Position numbers and translations under genes: made by a program. Positions 17,544 to 25,493 of a stretch of DNA of 64,000 bases are shown piece after piece. The DNA is taken from NCBI RefSeq assembly GCF_000982955.1, contig NZ_KQ058829.1:62001-126000 (forward strand), read 5' to 3'. Below the pieces are notes generated by a model. It did no database searches, was not told the origin of the DNA, and worked only from the letters and a program-made list of their open reading frames with translations. How positions within the stretch are numbered: the stretch's first letter is position 1; the number at the start of each line of letters is the position of its first letter. Source of the DNA: Micromonospora sp. HK10. GTDB lineage: Bacteria; Actinomycetota; Actinomycetes; Mycobacteriales; Micromonosporaceae.

Positions 17544-19184
17544 ATGACCATCAGGGTTGCCGCCGTACAGTTCGAGGTCGGCCAGGACATCGGGGCCAAC
17601 CTGGCCACCTGCCTGCGCCTCGTCGCCGACGCCGCCCGACAGGGCGCACAACTCGTGGTGCTGCCCGAGTTCTGCAACCACCTGGCCTGGTACACCGATC
17701 GCGCCCAGGCACACGCCCTGGCCACCCGGCCGGGCGACGATTTCCTCACCGCGATCTCCGCGAGCGCCGCCGAGCATCGGGTGCACCTCAAAATCAACGT
17801 CACGCACGCCTACCCCGACGGGCGCACCGGCGGCACCAACTTCCTCTTCGGCCCGGACGGGGCGTTGCTCGGCAGCTGCGACAAGCAGGTCCTGATGGGC
17901 GCCGAGAACGACCACCTCGACCCCGCGACCGGGGTCGGACCCGTGCTCGACACCCCGCTCGGCCGGCTCGGCATGTACGCCTGCATGGAGGGCGTCATTC
18001 CCGAGACCACCCGCGGGCTCGCGCTGCGCGGCGCGCAGGTGCTGCTCAACAGCCTGAACTCGTTCGCCACCGATGAGGCCGCGCTGCACATTCCGGTGCG
18101 GGCCGCGGAGAACCGGGTCTGGGTGATCGCCGCCAACAAGGTCGGCCCGCTGCTGCCCGCCGAGCACCTGCCGGCCATGAGCCGCGGCCTGGGCGTGCCG
18201 GAGCAGTGGCTGCACGGTGCCGGCGAGTCGCAGATCGTCGCGCCGGACGGCACGGTGGTGGCCAAGGGCCCGCGCACCGGTGAGGCCGTCGTCATCGCCG
18301 ACATCGCTGTCGAGCGCGCCGACGACAAGCGCCGCCCGGACGGCAGCGACATCCTCGCGGCCCGCCGACCGGAACTCTACAGCCCACTCGGGGACGCACC
18401 GGCCGGTCGCCGCCGGCCGCCCGGCGCACCGAGCCTGCCGGTCGCCGTGGTCCGGCCCGGGGACCCGGGCCAGGCGGCCGACCTGCTCGGTAAGGCGGTC
18501 GCCGAGGGCGCGCTGCTCGCCGTGCTCGCGGAGAACGCCCTCGGCGCGCACGTCGGGCCGGCCGAGGTGGCCACGGCGCTGGCACCGGCGCTGCGCGGCA
18601 CCGACGGGTACGCCGTGGCCACCGCTCTCGGCCCCGACGGTCCGGTCGGGCTGCTCATCGGCCCGGATGGCGTGGTCGGCGAGCAGCCACAACTGCATCG
18701 GGCCGGCGCGGCCCGCGACGCCGTGCGGCCCGGCGGCGCGCTGCGCACCTTCGACCTGCCCTGGGGGCGGCTGGCGATCGTGGTGGGCGACGACGCGGTC
18801 TTCCCGGAGACGTTCCGGCTCGCCGCGCTCGCCGACGCCGATGTGGTCGCCGTGCCGTTCACCCCGCGCGAGCCCTGGGAACTGGCGCTGGGCCTGCCGG
18901 AGCGGGCCGCGGAGAACCGGCTCAACGTGATCGCCGCCGGGCGCCTCGGCACGGGCGCCGCGGTCTTCACCCTCAGCGCCGACTTCACCCTCTGGACCAC
19001 CTGGGCCGGACCGTTCACCGGCCGGATCAGCAGCCCGCTGCGCACCGACATCGCCGCGGACCGGCCCGTCACGCATGCCGTGGTGACCCCGGCGCAGGCG
19101 GCGAACCGGCTCGTCTCCCGCCGAACCGACCTCGTCGACGGCCGCCCGTGGCGGCTCGTCCAGGCCCTCACCGAAAGGCGCTGA
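17544..19184 (+). CDS. Tandem nitrilase-superfamily protein with degenerate second domain
   Basis: Carbon-nitrogen hydrolase of 546 residues, twice the usual size. The first half (1 to about 290) carries the full triad: Glu42 in VVLPEFCNH, Lys114 in CDKQVLMG, and Cys147 in GMYACMEGVIPE. The second half (about 305-546) repeats the fold: a glutamate in LAENALG, but the nucleophile position reads IVVGDDAVFPE, with Asp where Cys is expected. The second domain is therefore probably non-catalytic, serving structure or regulation. Nitrilase-family enzymes hydrolyse amides, nitriles or carbamoyl groups; ring-nitrogen release as ammonia is plausible here. It is the first gene of the operon to 26233. 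Confidence 0.88.
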   Translation: MTIRVAAVQFEVGQDIGANLATCLRLVADAARQGAQLVVLPEFCNHLAWYTDRAQAHALATRPGDDFLTAISASAAEHRVHLKINVTHAYPDGRTGGTNFLFGPDGALLGSCDKQVLMGAENDHLDPATGVGPVLDTPLGRLGMYACMEGVIPETTRGLALRGAQVLLNSLNSFATDEAALHIPVRAAENRVWVIAANKVGPLLPAEHLPAMSRGLGVPEQWLHGAGESQIVAPDGTVVAKGPRTGEAVVIADIAVERADDKRRPDGSDILAARRPELYSPLGDAPAGRRRPPGAPSLPVAVVRPGDPGQAADLLGKAVAEGALLAVLAENALGAHVGPAEVATALAPALRGTDGYAVATALGPDGPVGLLIGPDGVVGEQPQLHRAGAARDAVRPGGALRTFDLPWGRLAIVVGDDAVFPETFRLAALADADVVAVPFTPREPWELALGLPERAAENRLNVIAAGRLGTGAAVFTLSADFTLWTTWAGPFTGRISSPLRTDIAADRPVTHAVVTPAQAANRLVSRRTDLVDGRPWRLVQALTERR

Positions 19185-19187
19185 CCC

Positions 19188-19994
19188 GTGGCCGACACGT
19201 TGAAACCCGTCGAGGACATGCTCGACGACTCCCCCACGGTCGACGTCCACGAGACGTTCCACCGCTACCAGATACTCCTGGACGAGCTGAAGGCCAAGAT
19301 CGACGCACGGTTCGAGCTGACCCGCGACCCGTCCACCGAGCCGCTGGAGCACTACGGGGACTACCCGAACGGACCGGGCGGCTCGCTCGCCGCGTACACC
19401 GGGCCCGAGGTCGACTGGCTCGTACGCTCCTGGCTGGGCAACCCCGCCGCCAGCTTCGCCAACCTGCACCTGACGTGCTGGCTGGGCCCGCAGGTCAGGG
19501 TGCCGCACCTGGGGTTGGCCCTGCTCGTCTGGCCCGGCGGCTGGTTCTACGTCGACTCGGTGCCCCGGGTCAACATGGTCGAGCACGGCGACTACTACGA
19601 CAAGTACTACGAGCCGGTCAACGAGGAGTGGCTGCAACTCCGCACCGACCCGGCGTTCGACTACTTCGTCAGCCGGGCCGGGTTCATCCGGGCCAGCCTG
19701 TCGCCGACGGCGTACTGCTACTCCTTCGACCGCAGCCCGGAGAACATCGAGAGGGTCAGCCAGGTGACCCACGCCCACGTCGACCGCTGGCTGCGCTGGG
19801 TCGACGAGGCCGAGCCGGTGCCGGCCGAGGAGCGGGCCGCGCTCGCCGAGACCGATCTGCGGATCCGCCGCAATATCGCCGACCGCGACCCGGCGAACGT
19901 GATGGGCGTGCGCTACTTCGGCGAGGAGACCACCAACCGGCTCGTCCGCGCGCTCTGGGGCGGCGACCGCGAACTCCCCCGGCCGTCGGCATGA
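19188..19994 (+). CDS. Red chlorophyll catabolite reductase / bilin reductase-like protein (first)
   Basis: Protein of 268 residues resembling the RCCR / ferredoxin-dependent bilin reductase superfamily. Supporting segments, compared from memory with plant RCCR, are SWLGNPAASFANLHLTCWLG, PHLGLALLVWPGGWFYVDSVPR, the Y-x4-Y region YYDKYYEPVN, RAGFIRASLSPTAY (RCCR has an IRA--SPTA block), and a C-terminal ADRDPANVMGVRYFGEETTNRLVRAL. The family reduces open-chain tetrapyrroles with electrons from ferredoxin. GTG start lies three bases after the nitrilase stop. A second, different member is at 22252. Fold assignment is moderately sure; substrate unknown. Confidence 0.7.
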   Translation: MADTLKPVEDMLDDSPTVDVHETFHRYQILLDELKAKIDARFELTRDPSTEPLEHYGDYPNGPGGSLAAYTGPEVDWLVRSWLGNPAASFANLHLTCWLGPQVRVPHLGLALLVWPGGWFYVDSVPRVNMVEHGDYYDKYYEPVNEEWLQLRTDPAFDYFVSRAGFIRASLSPTAYCYSFDRSPENIERVSQVTHAHVDRWLRWVDEAEPVPAEERAALAETDLRIRRNIADRDPANVMGVRYFGEETTNRLVRALWGGDRELPRPSA

Positions 19995-20980
19995 GCGGTG
20001 CGCAGGAAGGCGACGTCCGGTCGGTCTGGTGGGCCGTACGCGTCCCCGGCGCGCCGGCGCCGTTCGACACCGCGCACCTGCGGGTCTACTACCGGGCGCG
20101 GCCCACCGGCTCGGACGCCGAGCGGCTCAGCGGGGTGCTGGCGGCCGACCCGGCCGGGGCACCGTACCCGGTGGTCCTGCTGGTCTCCGGCGTCAACGTC
20201 GGGCAGGACGCCTACCGCTGGCTGGCGGTGGAGCTGGCCGCGCGGGGCGTCGTCGCGGTGACCTACGACTGGGTCGGAGTGCTCTTCGCCGGCCTGCACG
20301 GGATCACTCCCGGCGTCGACCTGGACGCGGCCCGGCCGGAGGGCTACGGCAGCCGACCGACCAGCCCGTCGCTGCGCCCGGTGCTCGACTCGCTGGCGCA
20401 GCTCACCGGGCCGCTCGACGGGTTGCTCGACCTCGACCGGGTGGCGCTGGTGGGTCACTCCGCCGGCGGCACGGTGGCGCTGCAGTCGGCGCGCTTCCTG
20501 CCCGAGGTCCGCGCGGTGGCCACCTACGGGGCGCACACCATGGTGGCGACCATGCTCGGCTGGCCGGCCGGCACCGTGCTGCCGGCCCAGGCGGACTGCC
20601 CGGTCATGTTGCTCGCCGGCACCAACGACGGCGTGATCAACGGCTCAGCCGACCGGTACGGCGAGGACGCGGCCACCCGCGCCGACCCGATCACCCGCAC
20701 CTTCGACGAGGCGCTGCCCGAAGCGGGCGGCAGCAATCTGCTGGTGCGGCTCGCCGGTGCCAACCACTTCGGCATCGTGCACCCGCTCGACCCCACCTCG
20801 GCGCGTGCCTTCCTCGACGAGGAGGCGACCGCCGACCCGGAAAGCATCCGTGCGCTCGTGGTCGACCTGCTGTCCGGGTTCCTCGCCGTCCACCTTCGCG
20901 GCGAACCGGCCGACGGCTTCGACCGGTTGCTGGCAAAGCTCGACACCACCTCTTCGATCGCCTCGTTCCGTCGGAGGTAA
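19991..20980 (+). CDS. Alpha/beta hydrolase, chlorophyllase-like
   Basis: Serine hydrolase of 329 residues. The nucleophile elbow is GHSAGG (Ser157), the acid is likely in LLAGTNDGVING and the histidine in LAGANHFGIVHP. Order and spacing, with no lid of the lipase kind, resemble the dienelactone hydrolase / chlorophyllase group, whose members remove the phytyl ester from chlorophyll or pheophytin. No signal peptide or lipid box is visible, so it should be cytoplasmic. The ATG overlaps the preceding stop. Ester hydrolysis of a tetrapyrrole side chain is proposed from its neighbours (bilin-reductase-like, Rieske oxygenase); the sequence alone supports only hydrolase. Confidence 0.75.
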   Translation: MSGAQEGDVRSVWWAVRVPGAPAPFDTAHLRVYYRARPTGSDAERLSGVLAADPAGAPYPVVLLVSGVNVGQDAYRWLAVELAARGVVAVTYDWVGVLFAGLHGITPGVDLDAARPEGYGSRPTSPSLRPVLDSLAQLTGPLDGLLDLDRVALVGHSAGGTVALQSARFLPEVRAVATYGAHTMVATMLGWPAGTVLPAQADCPVMLLAGTNDGVINGSADRYGEDAATRADPITRTFDEALPEAGGSNLLVRLAGANHFGIVHPLDPTSARAFLDEEATADPESIRALVVDLLSGFLAVHLRGEPADGFDRLLAKLDTTSSIASFRRR

Positions 20981-20986
20981 GCCACC

Positions 20987-22255
20987 ATGCTCAAGAACTT
21001 CTGGTACGCGGTCGAGTTCTCCGACCGGGTCACCACCAAGCCGGCCCGGATCACCGTGCTCGGCCAGTACCTGGCTCTCTACCGCACCCCGAGCGGGCGC
21101 GTGGTAGCCCTGTCCGACCTGTGCGTACATCGGGGCGCGGCGCTTTCCGGCGGCTGGACGGCCGGCGACAACATCGTCTGCCCATACCACGGATGGCAGT
21201 TCGAGCCGGGCGGAGCATGCACGAAAATCCCGGCGAATCAGCCCGGCCGGGGCATCCCCACCAAGGCCCGGGTCGACTCGTATCCCGTGCAGGAGCGCTA
21301 CGGCTTCGTCTGGGTCTTCATGGGTGACCTGCCCGAGGCCGAGCGGCCGCCGATCCCCCTCTGGCCGGAGTTCGACAACCTGGTGGAAAACGGCGGGAAG
21401 TTCCGCGCGGTGACCGGCGAGTTCCTGTGGAAGGCCAACTACGAACGGATCCTGGAGAACGGCTGCGACATCGCACACGCACCCTTCGTGCACGGCAGCG
21501 TGTTCGGCAACCGAGAGAAGCCCGAGGTGCCCGAGTACGAGGTCGAGGTGCGCGACGAGTGGTCGGCGTACGCCACGGTCAGCCTGCACCCGCCGCGCTC
21601 GAAGGGCCTCTGGTCGTTGATCAGCCGCAACAACGCGGACCTGGCCAACCGCCCGCCAGTGGTCACCTCGGCCGGCTGGATGCTGCCTAACATGATCAAG
21701 CTGCACGTCCGACTGTCGATCGGCGACCTGATCATCTACGACACCAACATCCCGGTCGACGAGACGACCACCCTGGTCAAGTGGGTCGCCCTGCGCACCT
21801 TCTTCACCGGGGCCTGGGCCAACCGCAACGCAGTGCAGCGCGTCCTCAAGATCTTCTACCAGGACGCCGAGGTGGTGAACAACGTCCGCCCCGAGTTGCT
21901 CCCGTTCGACCTCGGCGCGGAGCTGCACGTCAAGAGCGACCTCATCGCGGTGCACTACCGGCGACGCCGACAGGAGCTGGCCGAGCAGGGCTGGATGCTC
22001 TCCGACGCCGACCGGATCACGGGCGACGTGCCACGGCGGGAGGCGACCGTCATCGCGTCGCCGGCCCGCCGGGAGAACCCGGAGCTCGCCCGCGCCTGGG
22101 TGCACAAGGCCAAGGGCGACCACCCGACCGTGGCGGAGGCGCAGCGGACCGGGCTCAAACGCATCACCGAGGAGGAGGGCGCCGACGCCGCCGCAGGAGC
22201 CGAGGCGCAGGCGAACCCCACCAGCAGCGCGACGAGGACGAAGGAGCAGGCATGA
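20987..22255 (+). CDS. Rieske oxygenase, pheophorbide a oxygenase-like
   Basis: Rieske non-heme iron oxygenase alpha subunit of 422 residues. The [2Fe-2S] ligands are Cys46 and His48 in CVHRG and Cys65 and His68 in CPYHGW. The mononuclear iron site follows at Asp161, His164 and His169 in ENGCDIAHAPFVHGS. The two-site layout and the DxxHxxxxH motif match PAO/LLS1, VanA and related proteins. The plant PAO C-terminal CxxC and membrane helices are absent; the C-terminus is an Ala/Glu-rich tail. CGGAGG precedes the ATG. It lies between the chlorophyllase-like and bilin-reductase-like genes, so macrocycle opening or bilin oxidation is a reasonable proposal. No dedicated ferredoxin gene is visible nearby. 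Confidence 0.88.
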   Translation: MLKNFWYAVEFSDRVTTKPARITVLGQYLALYRTPSGRVVALSDLCVHRGAALSGGWTAGDNIVCPYHGWQFEPGGACTKIPANQPGRGIPTKARVDSYPVQERYGFVWVFMGDLPEAERPPIPLWPEFDNLVENGGKFRAVTGEFLWKANYERILENGCDIAHAPFVHGSVFGNREKPEVPEYEVEVRDEWSAYATVSLHPPRSKGLWSLISRNNADLANRPPVVTSAGWMLPNMIKLHVRLSIGDLIIYDTNIPVDETTTLVKWVALRTFFTGAWANRNAVQRVLKIFYQDAEVVNNVRPELLPFDLGAELHVKSDLIAVHYRRRRQELAEQGWMLSDADRITGDVPRREATVIASPARRENPELARAWVHKAKGDHPTVAEAQRTGLKRITEEEGADAAAGAEAQANPTSSATRTKEQA

Positions 22256-22974
22256 GTCTCCCGCTGGAACTCTGCGAGAACGCGGTGGCCCACCTGACCG
22301 CCCGGCACCCGCTCACCGCGGTCATCGACGAGCCGCTGAGCAGCCCGATGTCGCCCGACCCGGTGGGTGCGCTGCGGGTCTGGCGGGGCGCACCGGGCCA
22401 GCCGGTGGTCAAGGTGGTCTACGTCGGGCTGGTCGTCCCGATGATCCGCCTCGACAGCCACATGGTCTTCGCCTTCACCGCCGCCGACAGCGCGGTCCCG
22501 CACTTCACCCTGGACTCGGTGTACGGCGGCGACTACTACGCCTATCACCTCGACCTGATCCCCCGGGCCGAGCTGAGCAGCCACCTGCCCTACCTGGACG
22601 CGGCGTACCAGCCGCTCACCGCGGTCTTCACCGAGGCCAGCGCGATGGACGGGCTGAGCCGGGCCGACATCGGGCCCCGCCAGTGCGCGCTGATGTCGCC
22701 GTGGATGCTGGTCGGCCGGGCCACCGAGGAGTCGTTCCGGAAGATCGGAGCCGCCGTCTCCGCGTACGCCGAGCACTGGTCCGCGCTGGTGACCGACGGC
22801 CTGCCGGCCGACGTCGTGGCGGGATTGGCCGACACCGACCTGGCCGCCCGGGACACCGCCGTACGGGTCAACCTGTTCAGCCCCGACGTCGACCCGGTCT
22901 GGGCCCGGGTCACCCGGCTGATCGGCGAGCCGGCGACCGACCGGATCCGAGCGGAGCTGATCGGCAATGGGTGA
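22252..22974 (+). CDS. Ferredoxin-dependent bilin reductase-like protein (second)
   Basis: Protein of 240 residues. Its order of motifs follows the bilin reductase family (HY2, PcyA, RCCR) as I recall it: VPHFTLDSVYGGDYYAYHLDL (family: P-F--------I-VLDL-PL), YLDAAYQPLTAVF (YY--L-PLYHKY), ALMSPWMLVGRA (FFSP---WTRF), FRKIGAAVSAYAEHWSALV (F---YY-AWL-L), and DPVWARVTRLIGEPATDRI (DP---LLKRLIGE--A--). This agreement over the whole length makes the assignment fairly convincing. Members reduce biliverdin, phycobilins or red chlorophyll catabolite. ATG overlaps the Rieske stop, with AAGGAG upstream; its 3' end overlaps the next gene by eight bases. Confidence 0.75.
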   Translation: MSLPLELCENAVAHLTARHPLTAVIDEPLSSPMSPDPVGALRVWRGAPGQPVVKVVYVGLVVPMIRLDSHMVFAFTAADSAVPHFTLDSVYGGDYYAYHLDLIPRAELSSHLPYLDAAYQPLTAVFTEASAMDGLSRADIGPRQCALMSPWMLVGRATEESFRKIGAAVSAYAEHWSALVTDGLPADVVAGLADTDLAARDTAVRVNLFSPDVDPVWARVTRLIGEPATDRIRAELIGNG

Positions 22975-23968
22975 GCCCACCGCACCGACAACCGTAGCGG
23001 CGGACTCCGAACCGAGCCAGTGGCAGCAGCGGATCGCCGGCGAGTGGCACGGCCGGCCGTCGCTGTTCACCGCAACCGGCGTCTGGCAGGGCTTCGAGGA
23101 CATCCGCCGCTCGTCGGTCTTCTCCGACGGCGTCACCACGTATTTCATGGACGGCGGGCTGGTCGGTGGGGGCGAGTTGGCCGGGCGCTACCGGCTGGGC
23201 GCGCCGTTCGCCTTCAGGGTGATCGACTCCGACGCCGATCGGGCCTACACCGGCCCCGACTTCTTCGGCACGGGCCAGCCGTACGGGTCCTTCGTGGACG
23301 CCCACTACTACGGCCCCGGCTGGCAGGTGGACCTGAACACCTGGAACCAGGTGCTGCCCGACGGCCAGACCCAGGTCTACTCGTCGATGCTCTACCAGGG
23401 CTGGGCTGTGGTGGGCTGCTTCAACGGCGTCTACACGCGAAGCTTCGACCACGACACCAACCCGGACACCCGGGAGCGGGTGACGCGGTTCCTGTCCGCC
23501 GAAGAGCGGCGCGGGCCGGTGCCGTACATCCTGCCGACCAAGCAGGCCGGCGCGTTCACCGGTAGCTGCGAGCTGTGGGGTGCCGACCAGCAGCTGCGCG
23601 GCACGGTCGCGGTGCGCCTCGGTCTGGAGCCGATCGACCTGCTCCGCACCCGCCGGGTCGTGCACTGGACCGGCGCCGGCCTGGACCGGCGGTACGTGGT
23701 CGAGCAGCGCCGCGACGGCGACCGGCTGTTCTTCGAGGGCCCCGACGCCTGGGGCAACGCGCAGGGCTTCGGTCGCGCCAGCTACCCGTCCTGGCACTTC
23801 CACGCCGACGGCGGCGACGTGTGGAAGGTCAAGGGACGCGAGTTCGCCATCGACGCCGAGCCGGGCATGTCCGCCGGCGGGCGCCTGGCCGTGGTGTACG
23901 AGCTGTTCCGGGGCAACGTGCTGGACAGCGTCCTGCACGGCCTGCTCGCCTGGGAGGCAGCCGGATGA
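22967..23968 (+). CDS. Lipocalin-like beta-barrel protein of unknown function
   Basis: Protein of 333 residues rich in alternating aromatic and polar strands (for example GEWHGRPSLFTATGVWQGFEDIRRSSVF, YGPGWQVDLNTWNQVLPDGQTQVYSSMLYQGW, GSCELWGADQQLRGTVAVRLG). The opening WHGRPSLFTATGVWQG and the repeated strand pattern suggest two lipocalin/FABP-like barrels of the DUF3598 or CpcT/CpeS kind, families that include phycobilin lyases and heme carriers. I do not recognise a named family. No signal peptide is visible, so it is cytoplasmic. It overlaps both neighbours and is an obligate member of the operon; a ligand-carrier for the tetrapyrrole intermediate would fit (inference). Confidence 0.6.
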   Translation: MGEPTAPTTVAADSEPSQWQQRIAGEWHGRPSLFTATGVWQGFEDIRRSSVFSDGVTTYFMDGGLVGGGELAGRYRLGAPFAFRVIDSDADRAYTGPDFFGTGQPYGSFVDAHYYGPGWQVDLNTWNQVLPDGQTQVYSSMLYQGWAVVGCFNGVYTRSFDHDTNPDTRERVTRFLSAEERRGPVPYILPTKQAGAFTGSCELWGADQQLRGTVAVRLGLEPIDLLRTRRVVHWTGAGLDRRYVVEQRRDGDRLFFEGPDAWGNAQGFGRASYPSWHFHADGGDVWKVKGREFAIDAEPGMSAGGRLAVVYELFRGNVLDSVLHGLLAWEAAG

Positions 23969-24813
23969 CCGCGGTGGTGGTGACCGGCGGCACCCGCGGG
24001 ATCGGTGCCGGCCTGGTACGCGCGCTGCTGGCCCGCGGCGCCCGGGTCGCGTTCTGCGGACGCAGCGCGGAGTCGGTGGCAGCGGCGCTTGCCACACTGC
24101 GTTCCGAAGCCTTGGTGCCGGCCGGAGCCGAGGTGCTCGGGGTACGTGCGGACGTCACCGACCGCGCCGACCTGTCCGTGCTCTGGTCGACGGCCGCCGA
24201 GGCGTTCGGCGGGGTCGACATCTGGATCAACAATGCGGGCACGAACCATGCCCGCCGCCCACTGTGGGAGCTGCCGCCGGCAGAGCTGGACGGAGTGCTC
24301 GCGGCCAACCTCGGCGGGGTGGCCCGGGCCAGCGCGGTGGTGCTCGCCGCGATGATCGAGCAGGGCCGCGGCGCGCTGTGGAACATGGAGGGCTTCGGTT
24401 CCAACGGCCAGGCCCGGCCGGGGTTGACCGGGTACGGGGCGTCGAAGCGCGCGGTCACCTACCTGACCGACGGGCTGGCCAAGGAGCTAACCGCAGCCGG
24501 GGTCGCCGACCGGGTCACCGTGCACCACCTCTCCCCCGGCATCGTCGTGACCGACCTGCTCACCCACGACTACCCGCCGGACGAGCTGGCGAAGGCCAAA
24601 AAGATCTTCAACATCCTCGGTGACCGGGTCGAGACGGTCACCCCGTGGCTGGCCGACCGGGTCCTCGCCGGGGGCCGCAACGGCAGCCGGGCCGCCTGGC
24701 TGACCAGCCGCAAGGCCGCCGCTCGGTTCGCCGTCGCCAGCTTCCGCAAGCGCGACCTCTTCGGCGACTCCGTCGGCGTCCCCGCGGGGACCCGGCGCGA
24801 GCACCTGTCGTGA
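23965..24813 (+). CDS. SDR oxidoreductase, chlorophyll b reductase (NYC1/NOL)-like (second)
   Basis: Short-chain dehydrogenase of 282 residues with TGGTRGIG (7-14), IWINNAGTN (86-94) and catalytic YGASK (157-161). The diagnostic stretches for NYC1/NOL are present: the exact IWINNAGTN, then RRPLWEL, NMEGFGSNG (140-148), HLSPGIVVTDLL, and KIFNILGDRVETVTPWLADRV, corresponding to SPGM-LTELL and FNI----ETVA-TLV-RM in the plant enzymes. NYC1/NOL reduce the C7 formyl of chlorophyll b. ATG overlaps the preceding stop. The match to this subfamily is stronger than that of the paralogue at 1990. Whether its substrate is truly chlorophyll b or another formyl/keto tetrapyrrole is unknown. Confidence 0.85.
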   Translation: MTAVVVTGGTRGIGAGLVRALLARGARVAFCGRSAESVAAALATLRSEALVPAGAEVLGVRADVTDRADLSVLWSTAAEAFGGVDIWINNAGTNHARRPLWELPPAELDGVLAANLGGVARASAVVLAAMIEQGRGALWNMEGFGSNGQARPGLTGYGASKRAVTYLTDGLAKELTAAGVADRVTVHHLSPGIVVTDLLTHDYPPDELAKAKKIFNILGDRVETVTPWLADRVLAGGRNGSRAAWLTSRKAAARFAVASFRKRDLFGDSVGVPAGTRREHLS

Positions 24814-25493
24814 ACGGCAGCGACTACACCGTCGTCCTCGCGCTGGAGGACTTCGTGCCGACCGGTCTGGCGCTGGTCGGGTTCTGGATCCTCGCCGGGC
24901 TCTCCGCTCGGGTCGTGCCGCGGGTGGGCCCGGTCGCCCACGTCAGCGCCGTCCTCATCGGCCTCGGCGGCCTGGCCAAGTCGACCTGGAAGCTGCTGCT
25001 GTCCGGGTTCTCGATCGACCTGCCCTGGCTGGAGGCGGCGCTGTTTCCGCTGATGGCGCTCGGCGCGGTCGGGCTGATCTGGGGCCTGGCGAGCGCATTG
25101 CGCGGGCGCAGCCTGCCGTGGTGGCCGTTCGCCGCCGTGCTGGCCGTGACCGCCGGCGTGGCCGCCGGGTACGCCGTCTTCGCCCCCGTCTTCGCCCTCG
25201 CGACCACGGGCGTGACGACCATCAGCGTCCTGGCCGCGATCATCGCCGGCCGGCGGCGCGCCTGGGCCGCGGTGACGCTCTACGTCGCCGGGCTGGCCTG
25301 CGTGCTGCTGCTGGTGCCGCTGCGCAACCATCCCGAGCACGAAACCCTGGCCCTCCAGTGGGTCGAGCAGGGCACCAACACCCTCGGCCAGGCCGCGCTG
25401 CTGGCCGCGGCGTGGCTGACCGTGCGCGCGCACCACCGGGCCTCGACCACGTCCCACCCGACCCCCGCCCAGGAAGGAGTTGTCCGCTCATGA
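24810..25493 (+). CDS. Polytopic membrane protein, unknown
   Basis: Membrane protein of 227 residues with about six or seven hydrophobic helices (near residues 13-30, 38-58, 70-92, 108-135, 140-160, and 185-205). It starts with a GTG overlapping the SDR stop (GTGA), and an AGGAAGGAG inside its 3' end is the ribosome site of the next gene. There are no recognisable transporter motifs. In position it recalls the membrane gene at 8106, another small polytopic protein in the regulon. Possible roles are substrate passage or a membrane electron carrier; nothing in the sequence decides. Confidence 0.7.
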   Translation: MNGSDYTVVLALEDFVPTGLALVGFWILAGLSARVVPRVGPVAHVSAVLIGLGGLAKSTWKLLLSGFSIDLPWLEAALFPLMALGAVGLIWGLASALRGRSLPWWPFAAVLAVTAGVAAGYAVFAPVFALATTGVTTISVLAAIIAGRRRAWAAVTLYVAGLACVLLLVPLRNHPEHETLALQWVEQGTNTLGQAALLAAAWLTVRAHHRASTTSHPTPAQEGVVRS

